A DNA stretch of 58,266 bases from Candidatus Lernaella stagnicola (GCA_030765525.1 JAVCCK010000025.1:1-58266); one strand, 5' to 3'. Shown: positions 15,736 through 24,768, numbered from the stretch's first letter. Notes: a model not told the origin generated them from the letters alone. A program made the numbers and translations.

Positions 15736-16806
15736 TTACGCGCCGCAGCCGTTGCTCGCCATCTCCTTGGCCTTGCCTTTTTCAATCGTGTAGGCGATCA
15801 AGCCGGTTCCTTCGTAGTAGCCCGTCTCCACCAGCACGTCGATGCGTCCGTCGCCGTTGACGTCCGCGAACCCGGCCAATCGACCGTAAATGCTTGCCGT
15901 GTAGAAATCGCCTTGCGCCTTCTCGTGCGGCACGGCATGCCAAAACAGGGGAATCACCCGCTTGGTCGATTCACCGCCCGGGATCACCGCGACCGCCGAA
16001 ACCACATTGCCGATCACCTTCATCTGCGGTTGCCCGATCCCCGCCCCGATGCCGATGACCGTGTCAGCAACTCCGTCGCCGGTGACGTCAACCTTCACCG
16101 CGGCCGAAAGCCGTAACCGGGAAAACTTCAGCTTGCTCTTTTTCTCGGCGAACTCCCGAAACGCCGCTATCGCTTCAGCGCGCGCCTTTTTTCCCTTGAG
16201 TGCCTGACCCAGCTTTTTGGTTTCGCCGACCGATCCCGAATACCCCACCAAATCCTCGCACGGCGAATCGTCTCCGAATTCATTGGCACGCATCACGCGC
16301 ACCGTTTGATAGCCGTACGATCCTTTGCTCTTTGCAATATGGGGCCGCAACAGCCGGTCGCCCTTGCCGATGCGTTGCGCGCAGGTGTTATAAGCCAGCG
16401 CCGCGCCGCGGTGTCGAAAGCAAAACCACATCGTGTCTTGGTCGCCGACGTAAATGATCCGTCCCGCGGGCGATTGCTTGAGTGCCGTCTTTTTCACGTA
16501 GCACTTCACGCCGTTGGCGCCGAGTTTCTCGCTCACGCTCGCGGCTTTCTTTTTCGCAGAGTACAGACCGGCGCTGATGATCTTCAGGCCCGGCGTCAGA
16601 TTTTCGTATTCGTCGGTTTCGATAACCCGCGCGGGCTTTTCGATTTGGGCATCGACTTTGTCGCGCAGTCGCCAGGCCGCCGGCGTATCGTCAAACGTAC
16701 CGCAAATAACCATCCACCCGGCGCGCGGTTTCGGCCCGGCCCATACGGCCGCCGCCACAACGAGTAACAACAAACCCACCACGCAGCCGCCGATCCTTGT
16801 TTTCAT
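15736..16806 (-). CDS. Exported protein with SPOR-like N-terminus, VCBS/FG-GAP-type repeats and Gly-Cys tail
   Basis: 356 aa with signal peptide 1-23 (V-W-A before G-P-K). Residues 30-110 have an alpha/beta pattern (W-M-V-I-C-G-T-F, then A-W-R-L-R-D-K-V) reminiscent of SPOR-like domains. Two Ca2+-loop motifs of FG-GAP/VCBS type follow: D-V-T-G-D-G-V-A-D near residue 249 and D-V-N-G-D-G-R-I-D near residue 317. The protein ends N-G-C-G-A. That resembles the Gly-Cys tails of the Asp-tract proteins nearby, but the preceding stretch is Lys/Glu-rich and not an Asp tract. Convergent with the MopE-type gene. Function is unknown; a calcium-dependent extracytoplasmic role is inferred from the loops. 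Confidence 0.75.
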   Translation of the reverse strand: MKTRIGGCVVGLLLLVVAAAVWAGPKPRAGWMVICGTFDDTPAAWRLRDKVDAQIEKPARVIETDEYENLTPGLKIISAGLYSAKKKAASVSEKLGANGVKCYVKKTALKQSPAGRIIYVGDQDTMWFCFRHRGAALAYNTCAQRIGKGDRLLRPHIAKSKGSYGYQTVRVMRANEFGDDSPCEDLVGYSGSVGETKKLGQALKGKKARAEAIAAFREFAEKKSKLKFSRLRLSAAVKVDVTGDGVADTVIGIGAGIGQPQMKVIGNVVSAVAVIPGGESTKRVIPLFWHAVPHEKAQGDFYTASIYGRLAGFADVNGDGRIDVLVETGYYEGTGLIAYTIEKGKAKEMASNGCGA

Positions 16807-16973
16807 CTTCTTCCCCCCTTCGGCGTGTTTTCCAATCTACCAAACAGTGGGAAAAACGAAAGCCGCCCGGCCCAACTTCCGAAAGTTGAAAACTCGTTTC
16901 TTTTCCCGCCTTCGCGCTTTCCATGGCCTCCCGAAAATATGGTAAAATAACTTCACACTCACGGGAGATGGCT

Positions 16974-17900
16974 ATGCCGTATATCCTGCAAGAGCGAATT
17001 CGTATCGGAATCAGCCTCTGTCAATTCGGCGCGAAGGTTCGCTGGAATCACCGCGGTTGGAATCGTATCCAGGAAATCGAACGCGAAATGAACCACTTCA
17101 TCTGGACGCCGGTCTGCCCCGAGCTTAACAGCGGCCTCGGCGTGACTCGCGATCCGATTCGCCTCGTCGGCGGCCACGGCGACGATTTCTGGGCCGGCAA
17201 CGCGCAGATCAAAAACCGGCGCGGCCTCGATGTTTCCGACGCAATGCGTACCGGCCTGACCGCCACCATGGCACTGCTGCACCAGGCTCAAGTCGAGGCC
17301 TTCGTCTTCATGGAAGGCAGCCCGAGCTGCGGCGTGTATCGCACGACCCTCAAGAATCGTCGCATGGGCAAACCGCCCGGCGCTTTCGGTTCGCTGTTAT
17401 TGAAAGAGCGCCTCTTTCTCATTCCCGCCGAGGATCTCAACAGCCCCGTGAAATGGTGGGACTGGCGGCGACGCCTGCACGCCTTCGTTTGGCTGAAAAG
17501 GCAGGAACTGCAGAGCAAGGAACAGATCTACGATATCTGGGGCCACTTCAAATTCGTGTGCCAGGAAGTGAACCAGACGCGGGCACGGGAAATCGGGCGG
17601 CAGCTTGCCGCGATGCCCAAACGTTTCAGCGCCAAATTTGCCGAGGAGTGGCGCGGTGACGTCCTGATGCTGCTGCGGCAGCCGTCCACGATCGCCCGCG
17701 TCGCCGCGGCCATGCAAAAGCACTACACGCACTACATGAAGCACATCAACCCTGAATCGGAACCGCTCGCGCCGCCCGTTTCGGACATGTCGCGTCGCAA
17801 ATTCGTTGCCAAACTGCACGAGATGGAGAAGAAAGCGTTCCTGGAAGATTTTGCGTTCAAAGGCACGCCGGTACTTTTCCGAGAAACCTCGCGCCGCTAA
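16974..17900 (+). CDS. DUF523/DUF1722 (YbbK-YbgA-like) fused protein
   Basis: 308 aa from ATG 16974, with GGGAG 6 nt upstream; ATG 16968 is the alternative. Residues 5-145 match DUF523: I-G-I-S-L-C near the start, V-C-P-E-L-N-S-G-L-G, and M-E-G-S-P-S-C-G-V-Y. Residues 165-290 match DUF1722 (W-D-W-R-R-R-L-H-A-F, then K-H-Y-T-H-Y-M-K-H). Such fusions are widespread, with suggested links to 2-thiouracil degradation or stress, but no settled function. The Cys residues in L-C, V-C-P and S-C-G could be catalytic or metal-binding. The gene is monocistronic or leads into the zinc-ribbon gene 81 bp downstream. Confidence 0.8.
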   Translation: MPYILQERIRIGISLCQFGAKVRWNHRGWNRIQEIEREMNHFIWTPVCPELNSGLGVTRDPIRLVGGHGDDFWAGNAQIKNRRGLDVSDAMRTGLTATMALLHQAQVEAFVFMEGSPSCGVYRTTLKNRRMGKPPGAFGSLLLKERLFLIPAEDLNSPVKWWDWRRRLHAFVWLKRQELQSKEQIYDIWGHFKFVCQEVNQTRAREIGRQLAAMPKRFSAKFAEEWRGDVLMLLRQPSTIARVAAAMQKHYTHYMKHINPESEPLAPPVSDMSRRKFVAKLHEMEKKAFLEDFAFKGTPVLFRETSRR

Positions 17901-17981
17901 ACTGTCATTCGAGACCGCAGCGGCAAACAGTCGTTCCGCTTCGTCGCCGCGCGGCTCCACCAAGAGAAACGAAGGTCACGC

Positions 17982-18707
17982 ATGAAAGGCTTGAAGTGCA
18001 CGAACTGCGGCGCGCCGCTGCGTATCACGCGGCGACATGTCAACGAAGGCACCGTCGAGTGCAAATACTGCGGTTCCTCCATATCGCTGGACGGGCCGAC
18101 CGAGGACGACCGCGAAATGCTCCAGGGGCTCGCCGTGTTCAAGGAAATGCGGCGCTTCCTCGGCTTCGATCTCGACGAACTCAACGCGCCGCTCACGCGC
18201 CCTCACAACAGCGCGATCACGCTTGCAAACACTCCCGGGCTGCTGTTTCGCGCCGACATCCCACCGGCCGGTATGACGCTGGGTAACGCCTTTCTGCTTT
18301 TCTTCACGCTCTTTTGGTGCGGCTTCATGGTGGTGTGGAACGGCATCGGCATCGCCACCGGCGCGTGGGTGATGGTCGCCTTCGGCCTTCTGCACGACGC
18401 GGTGGGCGTGTTCCTTGCGTACCTCGTGTTGTGGCAGTGGATTGGCCGTGAAACGCTGCATGCCGAGCGCGGGCGTTTCGACCGCACCAAACGCTTGCTG
18501 TTTTTCCGCTGGACGAAAAGCATCCAGTGGCCGCACGTGGAAGACTTCGTGTTCAAAGTATCTTCCCGCAGCGGCCGCAGTGCCCAACCGGGGCTCTATC
18601 TGGTTTCGGGAACGAAACGAATCCGCCTCGCCGCCAACGCCTCGACCGCGGAACTGCGCTGGTTGCGCACCGAATTGCGAAGATTTTTTGAAACAATCTG
18701 GAACTGA
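17982..18707 (+). CDS. Zinc-ribbon membrane protein
   Basis: 241 aa. An N-terminal zinc ribbon is built by C6-T-N-C9-G-A-P-L and C27-K-Y-C30-G-S-S. A helical linker follows, then two or three hydrophobic helices (about residues 97-150: N-A-F-L-L-F-F-T-L-F-W-C-G-F and L-A-Y-L-V-L-W-Q-W). The C-terminal part (160-241) is soluble with a beta-rich, possibly PH-like pattern (F-D-R-T-K-R-L-L-F-F, S-I-Q-W-P-H-V-E-D). GAAGG lies 9 nt before the ATG. Convergent with the papain-like protease gene: stop 18707 abuts stop 18708. I do not recognise a named family. Confidence 0.75.
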   Translation: MKGLKCTNCGAPLRITRRHVNEGTVECKYCGSSISLDGPTEDDREMLQGLAVFKEMRRFLGFDLDELNAPLTRPHNSAITLANTPGLLFRADIPPAGMTLGNAFLLFFTLFWCGFMVVWNGIGIATGAWVMVAFGLLHDAVGVFLAYLVLWQWIGRETLHAERGRFDRTKRLLFFRWTKSIQWPHVEDFVFKVSSRSGRSAQPGLYLVSGTKRIRLAANASTAELRWLRTELRRFFETIWN

Positions 18708-19805
18708 TTAGACGGCGCAGCCGCCCCCGCCATCGTCGTCATTGTCGTTGTTATCGTCATTATCATCGTCGTCATCGTCGTCATCATCATTGTCGTCATT
18801 GTTGTCGTCGTCATCGTCGTTGTCATCATCGTCATCATCGTCGGCAGTGTCGTCGTCGTCGTCACCGGGGTCGGGCTCCCAAACCATGCGCCCCATGTAG
18901 GTTTCAATATCGGCCTCGCCCCAGCGGATGCGGAAAAAGCCTTCCTCGCCCCAGCCGGTTGTCCACGAGTTCTTGCCGATCCAATATTCTTCTTCGTCGT
19001 CCCAACCGATGATCGACACGCCGTGCCCAATCGGTCCGTTGCCCCACACATGCTCGTAAACGCCGCCGGTGTAGGCGTAGAAATCCTCGTAGAAGCCGAT
19101 GTACGTATATAGTGGCCCTTCCATGATCGCGCTTTTGACGCGGTCCAAATCGCCGAAGTGATACACCCAGTTCCACGATTCGATCCGGTAGGCGCGTTCC
19201 TCCCAATCCTCGCACGTCTCGTCGCAACTGTGGTTGCTGCCGTCGATGGAGTAATAGGGGAAACACGCTTCGTCCGGCACGCCGGAGCGGCGCAGGTAAA
19301 TCAACGCCAGCCCCATCACCATGCCCTGCGAGCAGTCGCCGTTGCCCGAGCAACTAAACAAATGCTGCTCCGACAAATCAACGCCGAGAGCCGGATCCTG
19401 CAGGTCCCACAGGATCTGCGTTTCCAGAGACGCCGTGGCCGCAAACGCGCTGCAACCGTTGCACAAGCCCTGATCCTTAATCGCCGTCACCCAGTTTTCG
19501 CCCTGGAAATCACGCCAATCGAAATGCGCCGGTAAGTCTTTGCGGGTTTCCGGAATTTCCCAGTATCCAAGACCGGGGTCGGGAACGGTGGTGCAAGCGA
19601 GGCACCCTTCTTCCCGCGTCATGTAGCGTTCCCAAGCGGGATTCTCTCCGGCAGACCACGCTGCGCCCGATTGTTGGACCGCCCGCGCGACCTCCGCCAA
19701 TGTTGCGTCGTCCGCCCAACTGACGGCAGCGGTCGCCGGCAGCGACAAGATGAGCAACGCCACGCAAAGTACGAGCCTCGCGTCACGCCATGTCAACAAC
19801 CGCAT
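18708..19805 (-). CDS. Secreted papain-like (C1) cysteine protease with C-terminal Asp tract and Gly-Cys tail
   Basis: 365 aa with signal peptide 1-26 and no lipobox. A short propeptide-like segment (30-90) precedes the peptidase C1 domain, which opens H-F-D-W-R-D. Catalytic residues are visible: oxyanion Q112 in D-Q-G, nucleophile C118 in C-N-G-C-S-A-F (Ser replaces the usual Trp after Cys), H261 in G-H-G-V-S-I-I-G-W, and N279 in G-K-N-S-W. Residues 315-358 are an Asp/Asn tract and the last residues are G-G-G-G-C-A-V. The gene overlaps the kelch gene by 13 bp and is the third gene of an operon with the zinc-PLC-like gene. An extracellular, surface-tethered protease is inferred. Confidence 0.9.
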   Translation of the reverse strand: MRLLTWRDARLVLCVALLILSLPATAAVSWADDATLAEVARAVQQSGAAWSAGENPAWERYMTREEGCLACTTVPDPGLGYWEIPETRKDLPAHFDWRDFQGENWVTAIKDQGLCNGCSAFAATASLETQILWDLQDPALGVDLSEQHLFSCSGNGDCSQGMVMGLALIYLRRSGVPDEACFPYYSIDGSNHSCDETCEDWEERAYRIESWNWVYHFGDLDRVKSAIMEGPLYTYIGFYEDFYAYTGGVYEHVWGNGPIGHGVSIIGWDDEEEYWIGKNSWTTGWGEEGFFRIRWGEADIETYMGRMVWEPDPGDDDDDTADDDDDDDNDDDDDNNDDNDDDDDDDDDNDDNNDNDDDGGGGCAV

Positions 19806-20875
19806 CCGTTTTTATCGTCATCCCCGTCGTCCGCGGCCGGTTCATCATCGTCCGGGCTTGCGTCGTCATCGTTGTCATCGTCGTCATCGTCATCTACATC
19901 GTTGTCGTCGTCGTCATCGACGTCGTTGTCGTCGTCATCATCGTCGTCATCGTCGGCCGAAGCTTCCCTCCAGACCGCCACGCGCGCGATCACCTCGTAA
20001 CCGCGTTCGCCGACTTCCTCGCCGCCCGCCACGATCGCGCCCGCCGCCGCGGAGGCTACCCGGTAGGCTGCAAAGGGCATTGCCAAGCCGTCGGTCCAGG
20101 CGTCTCCATCGGCGTCGTATACATGACAAGTCGACGCAACGCCGCCGTCTTGCAGGCCCGCGCAGACCCACAAGCCGTCCGGCAACGAAGTGGCGACCCC
20201 GCCCCAGCCGGAACTCGGCATGGCCGCGAGTGCAGAGCACGTTTGGCTCGCCGGATCATAGACTTCTGCCGAATCCAAATACGCGGGGGCGTCGCCGTCG
20301 TTGTTGACGCCGCCGAAGACGTAAAGCTTGCCACCCTGCGCGGCTGCGGCGTGATGCTTGCGCGCCGTCGCCATCGCCGGAGCCGTCGACCAGGAATCGC
20401 CGGCGGTGTCATACACCCAAACCGACGCCTGCGCCTGCCCCGCCGAGTTGCCGCCGCCGGTAAGGTACAGCTTGCCGTCCAGCGCCGTCAGGCCGTGGCC
20501 GAAACGCGTCTCGGGCAGGTTGGCGCCGGTCGTCCAGCCCCGGGAGCCAACGTCGAATATCTGCAGCGCATCGCCGTAGCTTTCGCCATCGAAACCGCCC
20601 GCCAGATAAAGCTTGGTTCCCACGAACGCGCCGCCCGCCTCGCGCACCGGCACGGGCAACTCGCCGACGCTTTCCCAACCGCCGTCCACCGTGAAACGCC
20701 ACACTGCCGCCGATACTTCGCCGCGCGTACCGCCGCCGGCTACGTACGCCGCGTCGCCCGCGACCCATGCCACCGCGCCCTCGGTTGGGCTCGGCATGGG
20801 AGGCAAACTCACCCATCCGGCGAAAGCGTTGATCGGAAAAAGAGCCACGACAAGCACGAGTAACAAGCGTTTCAT
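19793..20875 (-). CDS. Secreted kelch beta-propeller with C-terminal Asp tract and Cys-Gly-Cys end
   Basis: 360 aa from ATG 20875, which overlaps the upstream stop (ATGA) and has GAGGGGGTGA before it. The signal peptide is residues 1-19 (N-A-F-A). Residues 20-300 contain kelch-type blades with repeated G-G signatures: Y-V-A-G-G-G, L-Y-L-A-G-G, L-Y-L-T-G-G and L-Y-V-F-G-G, each followed by W at fixed distance. Residues 304-354 are an Asp/Asn tract, and the protein ends D-K-N-G-C-G-C. It sits between the zinc-PLC-like protein and the cysteine protease in one operon, so it may form a binding platform for them at the surface. No catalytic residues are evident. Confidence 0.88.
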   Translation of the reverse strand: MKRLLLVLVVALFPINAFAGWVSLPPMPSPTEGAVAWVAGDAAYVAGGGTRGEVSAAVWRFTVDGGWESVGELPVPVREAGGAFVGTKLYLAGGFDGESYGDALQIFDVGSRGWTTGANLPETRFGHGLTALDGKLYLTGGGNSAGQAQASVWVYDTAGDSWSTAPAMATARKHHAAAAQGGKLYVFGGVNNDGDAPAYLDSAEVYDPASQTCSALAAMPSSGWGGVATSLPDGLWVCAGLQDGGVASTCHVYDADGDAWTDGLAMPFAAYRVASAAAGAIVAGGEEVGERGYEVIARVAVWREASADDDDDDDDDNDVDDDDDNDVDDDDDDDNDDDASPDDDEPAADDGDDDKNGCGC

Positions 20876-22395
20876 TGCGTCACCCCCTCGTCGTAGTTGA
20901 TGCGTAAGGAATAAGGCCAATGGCCGTAAGTTGAATACTGCAGTGTGTAAGCGTCTTTCGTCAGGTCGATTCCCTCGATTTGCTCGTAGACGCTCCAGTC
21001 GGTCGTGAAATACGGCCGCCCGGTGCTGCTTTCGCCGTGAATCAACTCGACGATCAATCCCGTCGCGCCGTTGGTAATCGCCGGCGACGGGTCGAAATCG
21101 ACCTCAACCTGCAGCGGGCCGTTCACGTCGTAGGTCCACGGATCGACGCTCACATCGTCGAAGAGTTGCAGCGCCACCTCGGTTTGATCCAACGAATCTT
21201 CGCGCACGCGAATCATCAAGCTGTCATCGTCCAGAAAGCGCCCGTGCGAGTCGAACAGCACCAGCGAAAGCGTCACGGTGGCGGGCGGCGACGCGGCGTC
21301 GATGCTCGTGATCGGCGTCGTGGAGTCGTTCTCATACCAATTCATGTCCAGCAGAAAACGCCCGTCCTCGGGTACCAAAACCTGCGGCAAGGCGCGGGAC
21401 AGCGATTGTATGCTGCCCGACTTCATCGCCTTCGCGCTCCAGTTCGGGAAGTAATCGTACCAACCCTGCCCTTCGTGATAGTCCAGCATCATCTGCGGGG
21501 AAAATGCGAAAAAGCCCTCGGTGAAATAGCGGTCCCAGGTATCCTTTTCCAGCAAGCCGTTGTTGATGACCCGCCCCAGCTCGTCCCAATCAATGCCCTT
21601 CGCACCCGCCCATTGCGCGTTATCGAATCCAGACCGCGCCCAGCGCAGCACTTCGGGCTGGGCGTTCGCCGAACACGGCGGGAAGTTGTGCGGGTAGTCG
21701 CTGAAGGCGTCGACGATCAGCCCGACCAGCGCGTCCGGTTCGTAATCCACCTCAAGCGAAAAATACTCGGCGTAGCGATCCAGGTAGTAGGAAACGATTT
21801 GCGTCAAGCGCGCCAGGCCGCCCGGCGACGTGATGAATTCGTCGACCAATTCGAAGTAGTAGCTGAAGGCCGGTTCCATGAACTCCAGGCCGCCCTCAAG
21901 CACCGCCTCGTTTTCGCCGCCGGGGTGATTATCCATCGTGCCGGTGATCGCGTCCATTTCGCCCAGCCCCCACACGACGGCCATGTGCTGCGTAAGCATG
22001 TCCTGAGCCGTGGCATCACCCGCGCAGTGCATGTGGTTGCCGATCGCGAAAGCGACGCGCCATTCGTCAGCCGGGTAATCAGTCAGCGCCTCGTTGAGCA
22101 ACCACGTGACGAAATGACGGTTGTGCGGATCGACGCTGTTCTCGTCCACCTTGCCCAGCACCGCCTTGTCGGTCAGCACGCGGCCGATGTCGGGCCAGAT
22201 CGAACCCAGCAGCAAATCACGCCGGTGGCGACGCAGGAAATCGGCGTCGTATTGGACCCCGGCCTGCGGCTGCAGTTCACACAACGTCAGGAAATGATCG
22301 GCTTCCCGCATGTGGGTGGAAGGGCCGTATGCCGTCGCGACGCTCACGCTTCCCAACAACAACACCAGCATCACCATGATCGCTTTTTGTCTCAT
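20872..22395 (-). CDS. Zinc-dependent phospholipase C-like exported protein
   Basis: 507 aa, signal peptide 1-22, start ATG 22395 with GAGG 7 nt upstream. The mature N-terminal domain has the all-helical zinc-PLC/S1-P1 type ligand pattern: Y-G-P-S-T-H28 near the new N-terminus, G-S-I-W-P-D69, D-P-H91-N-R-H94, and N-H121-M-H123-C-A-G-D127. Such domains bind three Zn2+ and cleave phosphodiesters or phospholipids. The C-terminal 170 residues are beta-rich and may be a lipid- or carbohydrate-binding sandwich. It has no Asp tract or Cys tail. It is the first gene of an operon with the kelch and C1-protease genes, linked by a 4-bp overlap. An extracellular lytic or nutrient-acquisition role is inferred. 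Confidence 0.82.
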   Translation of the reverse strand: MRQKAIMVMLVLLLGSVSVATAYGPSTHMREADHFLTLCELQPQAGVQYDADFLRRHRRDLLLGSIWPDIGRVLTDKAVLGKVDENSVDPHNRHFVTWLLNEALTDYPADEWRVAFAIGNHMHCAGDATAQDMLTQHMAVVWGLGEMDAITGTMDNHPGGENEAVLEGGLEFMEPAFSYYFELVDEFITSPGGLARLTQIVSYYLDRYAEYFSLEVDYEPDALVGLIVDAFSDYPHNFPPCSANAQPEVLRWARSGFDNAQWAGAKGIDWDELGRVINNGLLEKDTWDRYFTEGFFAFSPQMMLDYHEGQGWYDYFPNWSAKAMKSGSIQSLSRALPQVLVPEDGRFLLDMNWYENDSTTPITSIDAASPPATVTLSLVLFDSHGRFLDDDSLMIRVREDSLDQTEVALQLFDDVSVDPWTYDVNGPLQVEVDFDPSPAITNGATGLIVELIHGESSTGRPYFTTDWSVYEQIEGIDLTKDAYTLQYSTYGHWPYSLRINYDEGVTQ

Positions 22396-22471
22396 CTTTC
22401 GACCTCGTCGAGGTAAACCGCTCGTTTTTCCCTAGTGAGTCTAACCCTTAACCCAACCGACGCAAAACCAG

Positions 22472-24571
22472 TTAGGGATCAAGTCCGAACCAGAAATCCG
22501 CGGAACGAATCAGTTGCCCCGCTTCGTTGATACCCGCCACGCGATAGACCGTGCGGCCGGAGGCTTCGATTGTCACCTCGTGCGCCGTGGCCAGGAATTC
22601 TTCTTCGTCGGTCGCGTTATCGTAGTTGGGTAATTCGTCGCTCCACTCGACCCATTGGGTGGTCAGTTCGCTGCTGGTCCACGTGAGGCGAACTTCGCCG
22701 CCGCCGATCTCCTCCGCGGCGATGTCGTACTGCGCGGTTTGCACGTACTCGGTGGCGCCGGGTTGCGGAGCCAAGCCCTGGCGCAAATCGTCCACGAAGT
22801 CGCGAATGCGGCCCGGCGCGATCAGCGGCGCGCCCGCTCCCCACACGCCCTCGATTTCGTCGGCCAGCTCCAGTAGCCGGCGCGCGTTCCACTCCAGGTA
22901 GTCCGCCTGACCGGGGTGCCCCAAGGTGAAATGCACGAAGCGATAGGTCGTGTCGTCGACCAGTTGCCAAACCTCCGCCGCCGCGACGTGCAGGCGCAGC
23001 ATTTCGTGAAGTTCGGCGTAGTCATCCGGATTGCTGAACGCGGCTTCGAGGCCCTCGAGCGCCGCAAGATTGTCGCCGGCCAGTTCCCGCGCTTCCTCTC
23101 CCTCTTGCCACAAATCGCGCAGCGTCTGCTCGGTCGGCACAACCAAGTCGACGAACGCGTCGAGCCAGGAGAAGTCGTAGAAGGCCGTCACCCTCGCCCA
23201 CAATTGCTCCGGATAACGGGCGCCATCCGGAATGTCCGATCCCTTGATCATCGTCCACTGCCCGAGCGTGTAGTACATCTTGCGCATGGCATAGAACGAG
23301 TTGCGGAATATATCCTTGAGCGCATCGGCGGCGGGGGTCTCCGGCCCGATACCGTAGCGTTGCTGGAACCATTCCCGGTACACTTGATCCGGCGTCGCCG
23401 CCTCGTCCTGCAACAACCTGGTAAACGCGTAAACGTTGATCTCGTTCGCCGTGCCCAAAGCGTGCTCGGAGCCGCGTTCGATGCGCGCCGCCCCGCCGCG
23501 GGCACCCACCAGCCGGTCGTGCGAATAGCGGTAGAAAATGTAATCAACCTGCGAATTGAGAATCTCGCCCTTGCCCCAGTATTCGTTGCCGAGGTCCATC
23601 TCGATGATCTGGTGCCGGTAGCCCACGTCGCCGATCAACGGATTGTGCGGATAGTACGGCTGCCAATCCTGCGGCACATCCTTGCTCATCACCATCAGGC
23701 GCGAATCGACGTCGCCCTCGGTGAGTGATTTCCGCAACCAGCCAATTTCCAACGGTTGGTGCAGGAACGTGCGCATGCGTAGCTTCTTGCCGAATTCGTC
23801 CAGCACCACCTGGCCGACCGCATCGTAGACCATCCGCGCCCGTTCCGGCTGGCGCGGGTACATCCATGCCAACAGCGGGTTGCCGGTCGGCTCGTTTTCC
23901 TCACACCAATCGCAGGTGCACAGCACGTACCACGGCTCGGTGTCGGCGCTGCCGAACATCAAAACGACGCCGTCGATTTCGGGAATGCGATCCAGCGCGT
24001 CGCGGTAGGCGTCGCGTCGATTTTCCCACATCGGATCTTCGGGGTCGAAACAGGCGGTGATCATGCTGCCGTAGAATTCATGCGCCCACACCCACACTTC
24101 CAAACCGACGGCGTGCGCTTCCTGAGCGACCTCCTGCAGCATCTGGGCCTTAACCTCGTCGAGGTTGATCTCGTCGATGTCCATGATCAAACCGTGCGAC
24201 AAATGCACGTTGTCGATATCGAAATCACCGGCCCGATCCAGCACCGTGGAAATGTGATCGCGGTTGGTGTCCATCAATATCCAACCGTATGAGGGCGGCG
24301 GCAGCGGCGGCGGGGGACTCGTGTCGTCATTGTCGTCATCGTTGTCGTCATCGTCGTCGTCATCATCGTCAATATTGGTGTCATCATCGGCGTCATCGTC
24401 ATCGTTGGTGTCGTCATCGACATTGTCATCGTCATTATCGGCGTCGTCGTCGGTGTCGTTTGTGTCGTCATCGGCGACGTCGTCATTGTTATCATCGTCG
24501 TCGTCGCACCCGGCCAGGCCGCCGAACACCAAACAAACGGCTATCAGAAGAAACAGAATTCGAAGCTTCAT
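22472..24571 (-). CDS. Asp-tract lipoprotein with glycosidase-like TIM-barrel domain
   Basis: 699 aa. The lipobox is canonical (L-A-G-C22) and Cys is followed at once by about 60 Asp-dominated residues, then a Ser/Pro hinge (S-P-P-P-P-L-P-P-P). Residues 90-500 have a TIM-barrel-like order: N-V-H-L-S-H-G, G-L-E-V-W-V-W-A-H-E, I-D-G-V-V-L-M-F-G, and C-T-C-D-W-C-E, which is reminiscent of alpha-glucuronidase/GH67- or GH20-like barrels. A helical part and a C-terminal fibronectin-like strand region (V-R-L-T-W, Y-R-V-A-G-I) follow. Candidate acid residues are in H-E and D-T-E-P, but I cannot assign a family or substrate. GGAGGTGAA precedes ATG 24571. It is divergent from the next lipoprotein gene. 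Confidence 0.75.
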   Translation of the reverse strand: MKLRILFLLIAVCLVFGGLAGCDDDDDNNDDVADDDTNDTDDDADNDDDNVDDDTNDDDDADDDTNIDDDDDDDDDNDDDNDDTSPPPPLPPPSYGWILMDTNRDHISTVLDRAGDFDIDNVHLSHGLIMDIDEINLDEVKAQMLQEVAQEAHAVGLEVWVWAHEFYGSMITACFDPEDPMWENRRDAYRDALDRIPEIDGVVLMFGSADTEPWYVLCTCDWCEENEPTGNPLLAWMYPRQPERARMVYDAVGQVVLDEFGKKLRMRTFLHQPLEIGWLRKSLTEGDVDSRLMVMSKDVPQDWQPYYPHNPLIGDVGYRHQIIEMDLGNEYWGKGEILNSQVDYIFYRYSHDRLVGARGGAARIERGSEHALGTANEINVYAFTRLLQDEAATPDQVYREWFQQRYGIGPETPAADALKDIFRNSFYAMRKMYYTLGQWTMIKGSDIPDGARYPEQLWARVTAFYDFSWLDAFVDLVVPTEQTLRDLWQEGEEARELAGDNLAALEGLEAAFSNPDDYAELHEMLRLHVAAAEVWQLVDDTTYRFVHFTLGHPGQADYLEWNARRLLELADEIEGVWGAGAPLIAPGRIRDFVDDLRQGLAPQPGATEYVQTAQYDIAAEEIGGGEVRLTWTSSELTTQWVEWSDELPNYDNATDEEEFLATAHEVTIEASGRTVYRVAGINEAGQLIRSADFWFGLDP

Positions 24572-24689
24572 GACCGTTCACCTCCAGGCCCCAATCGCTA
24601 CCTGCCGAGATTCCCCAAAATGCCGGCGCTTGGCAAGGCAGGCGCGCAGAAATCGGAAGAACCAAACCTCATCGGTCGGCCGGGCGCTT

Positions 24690-24720
24690 TTGACGCCAAG
24701 CGTAAAAAATGGTTTAGACT
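24690..24720 (+). promoter_or_regulatory. Possible promoter for the lipoprotein gene at 24769
   Basis: TTGACG (24690-24695) and TAGACT (24715-24720) are separated by 19 bp. The -35 is strong and the -10 is weak (4/6). The divergent gene at 24571 must have its own promoter in the same 197-bp region. Confidence 0.35.
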
Positions 24721-24768
24721 AATATTGAATCGCAATTTCGATCCCCCTGGTTTTCAAGGAGGTTAATA

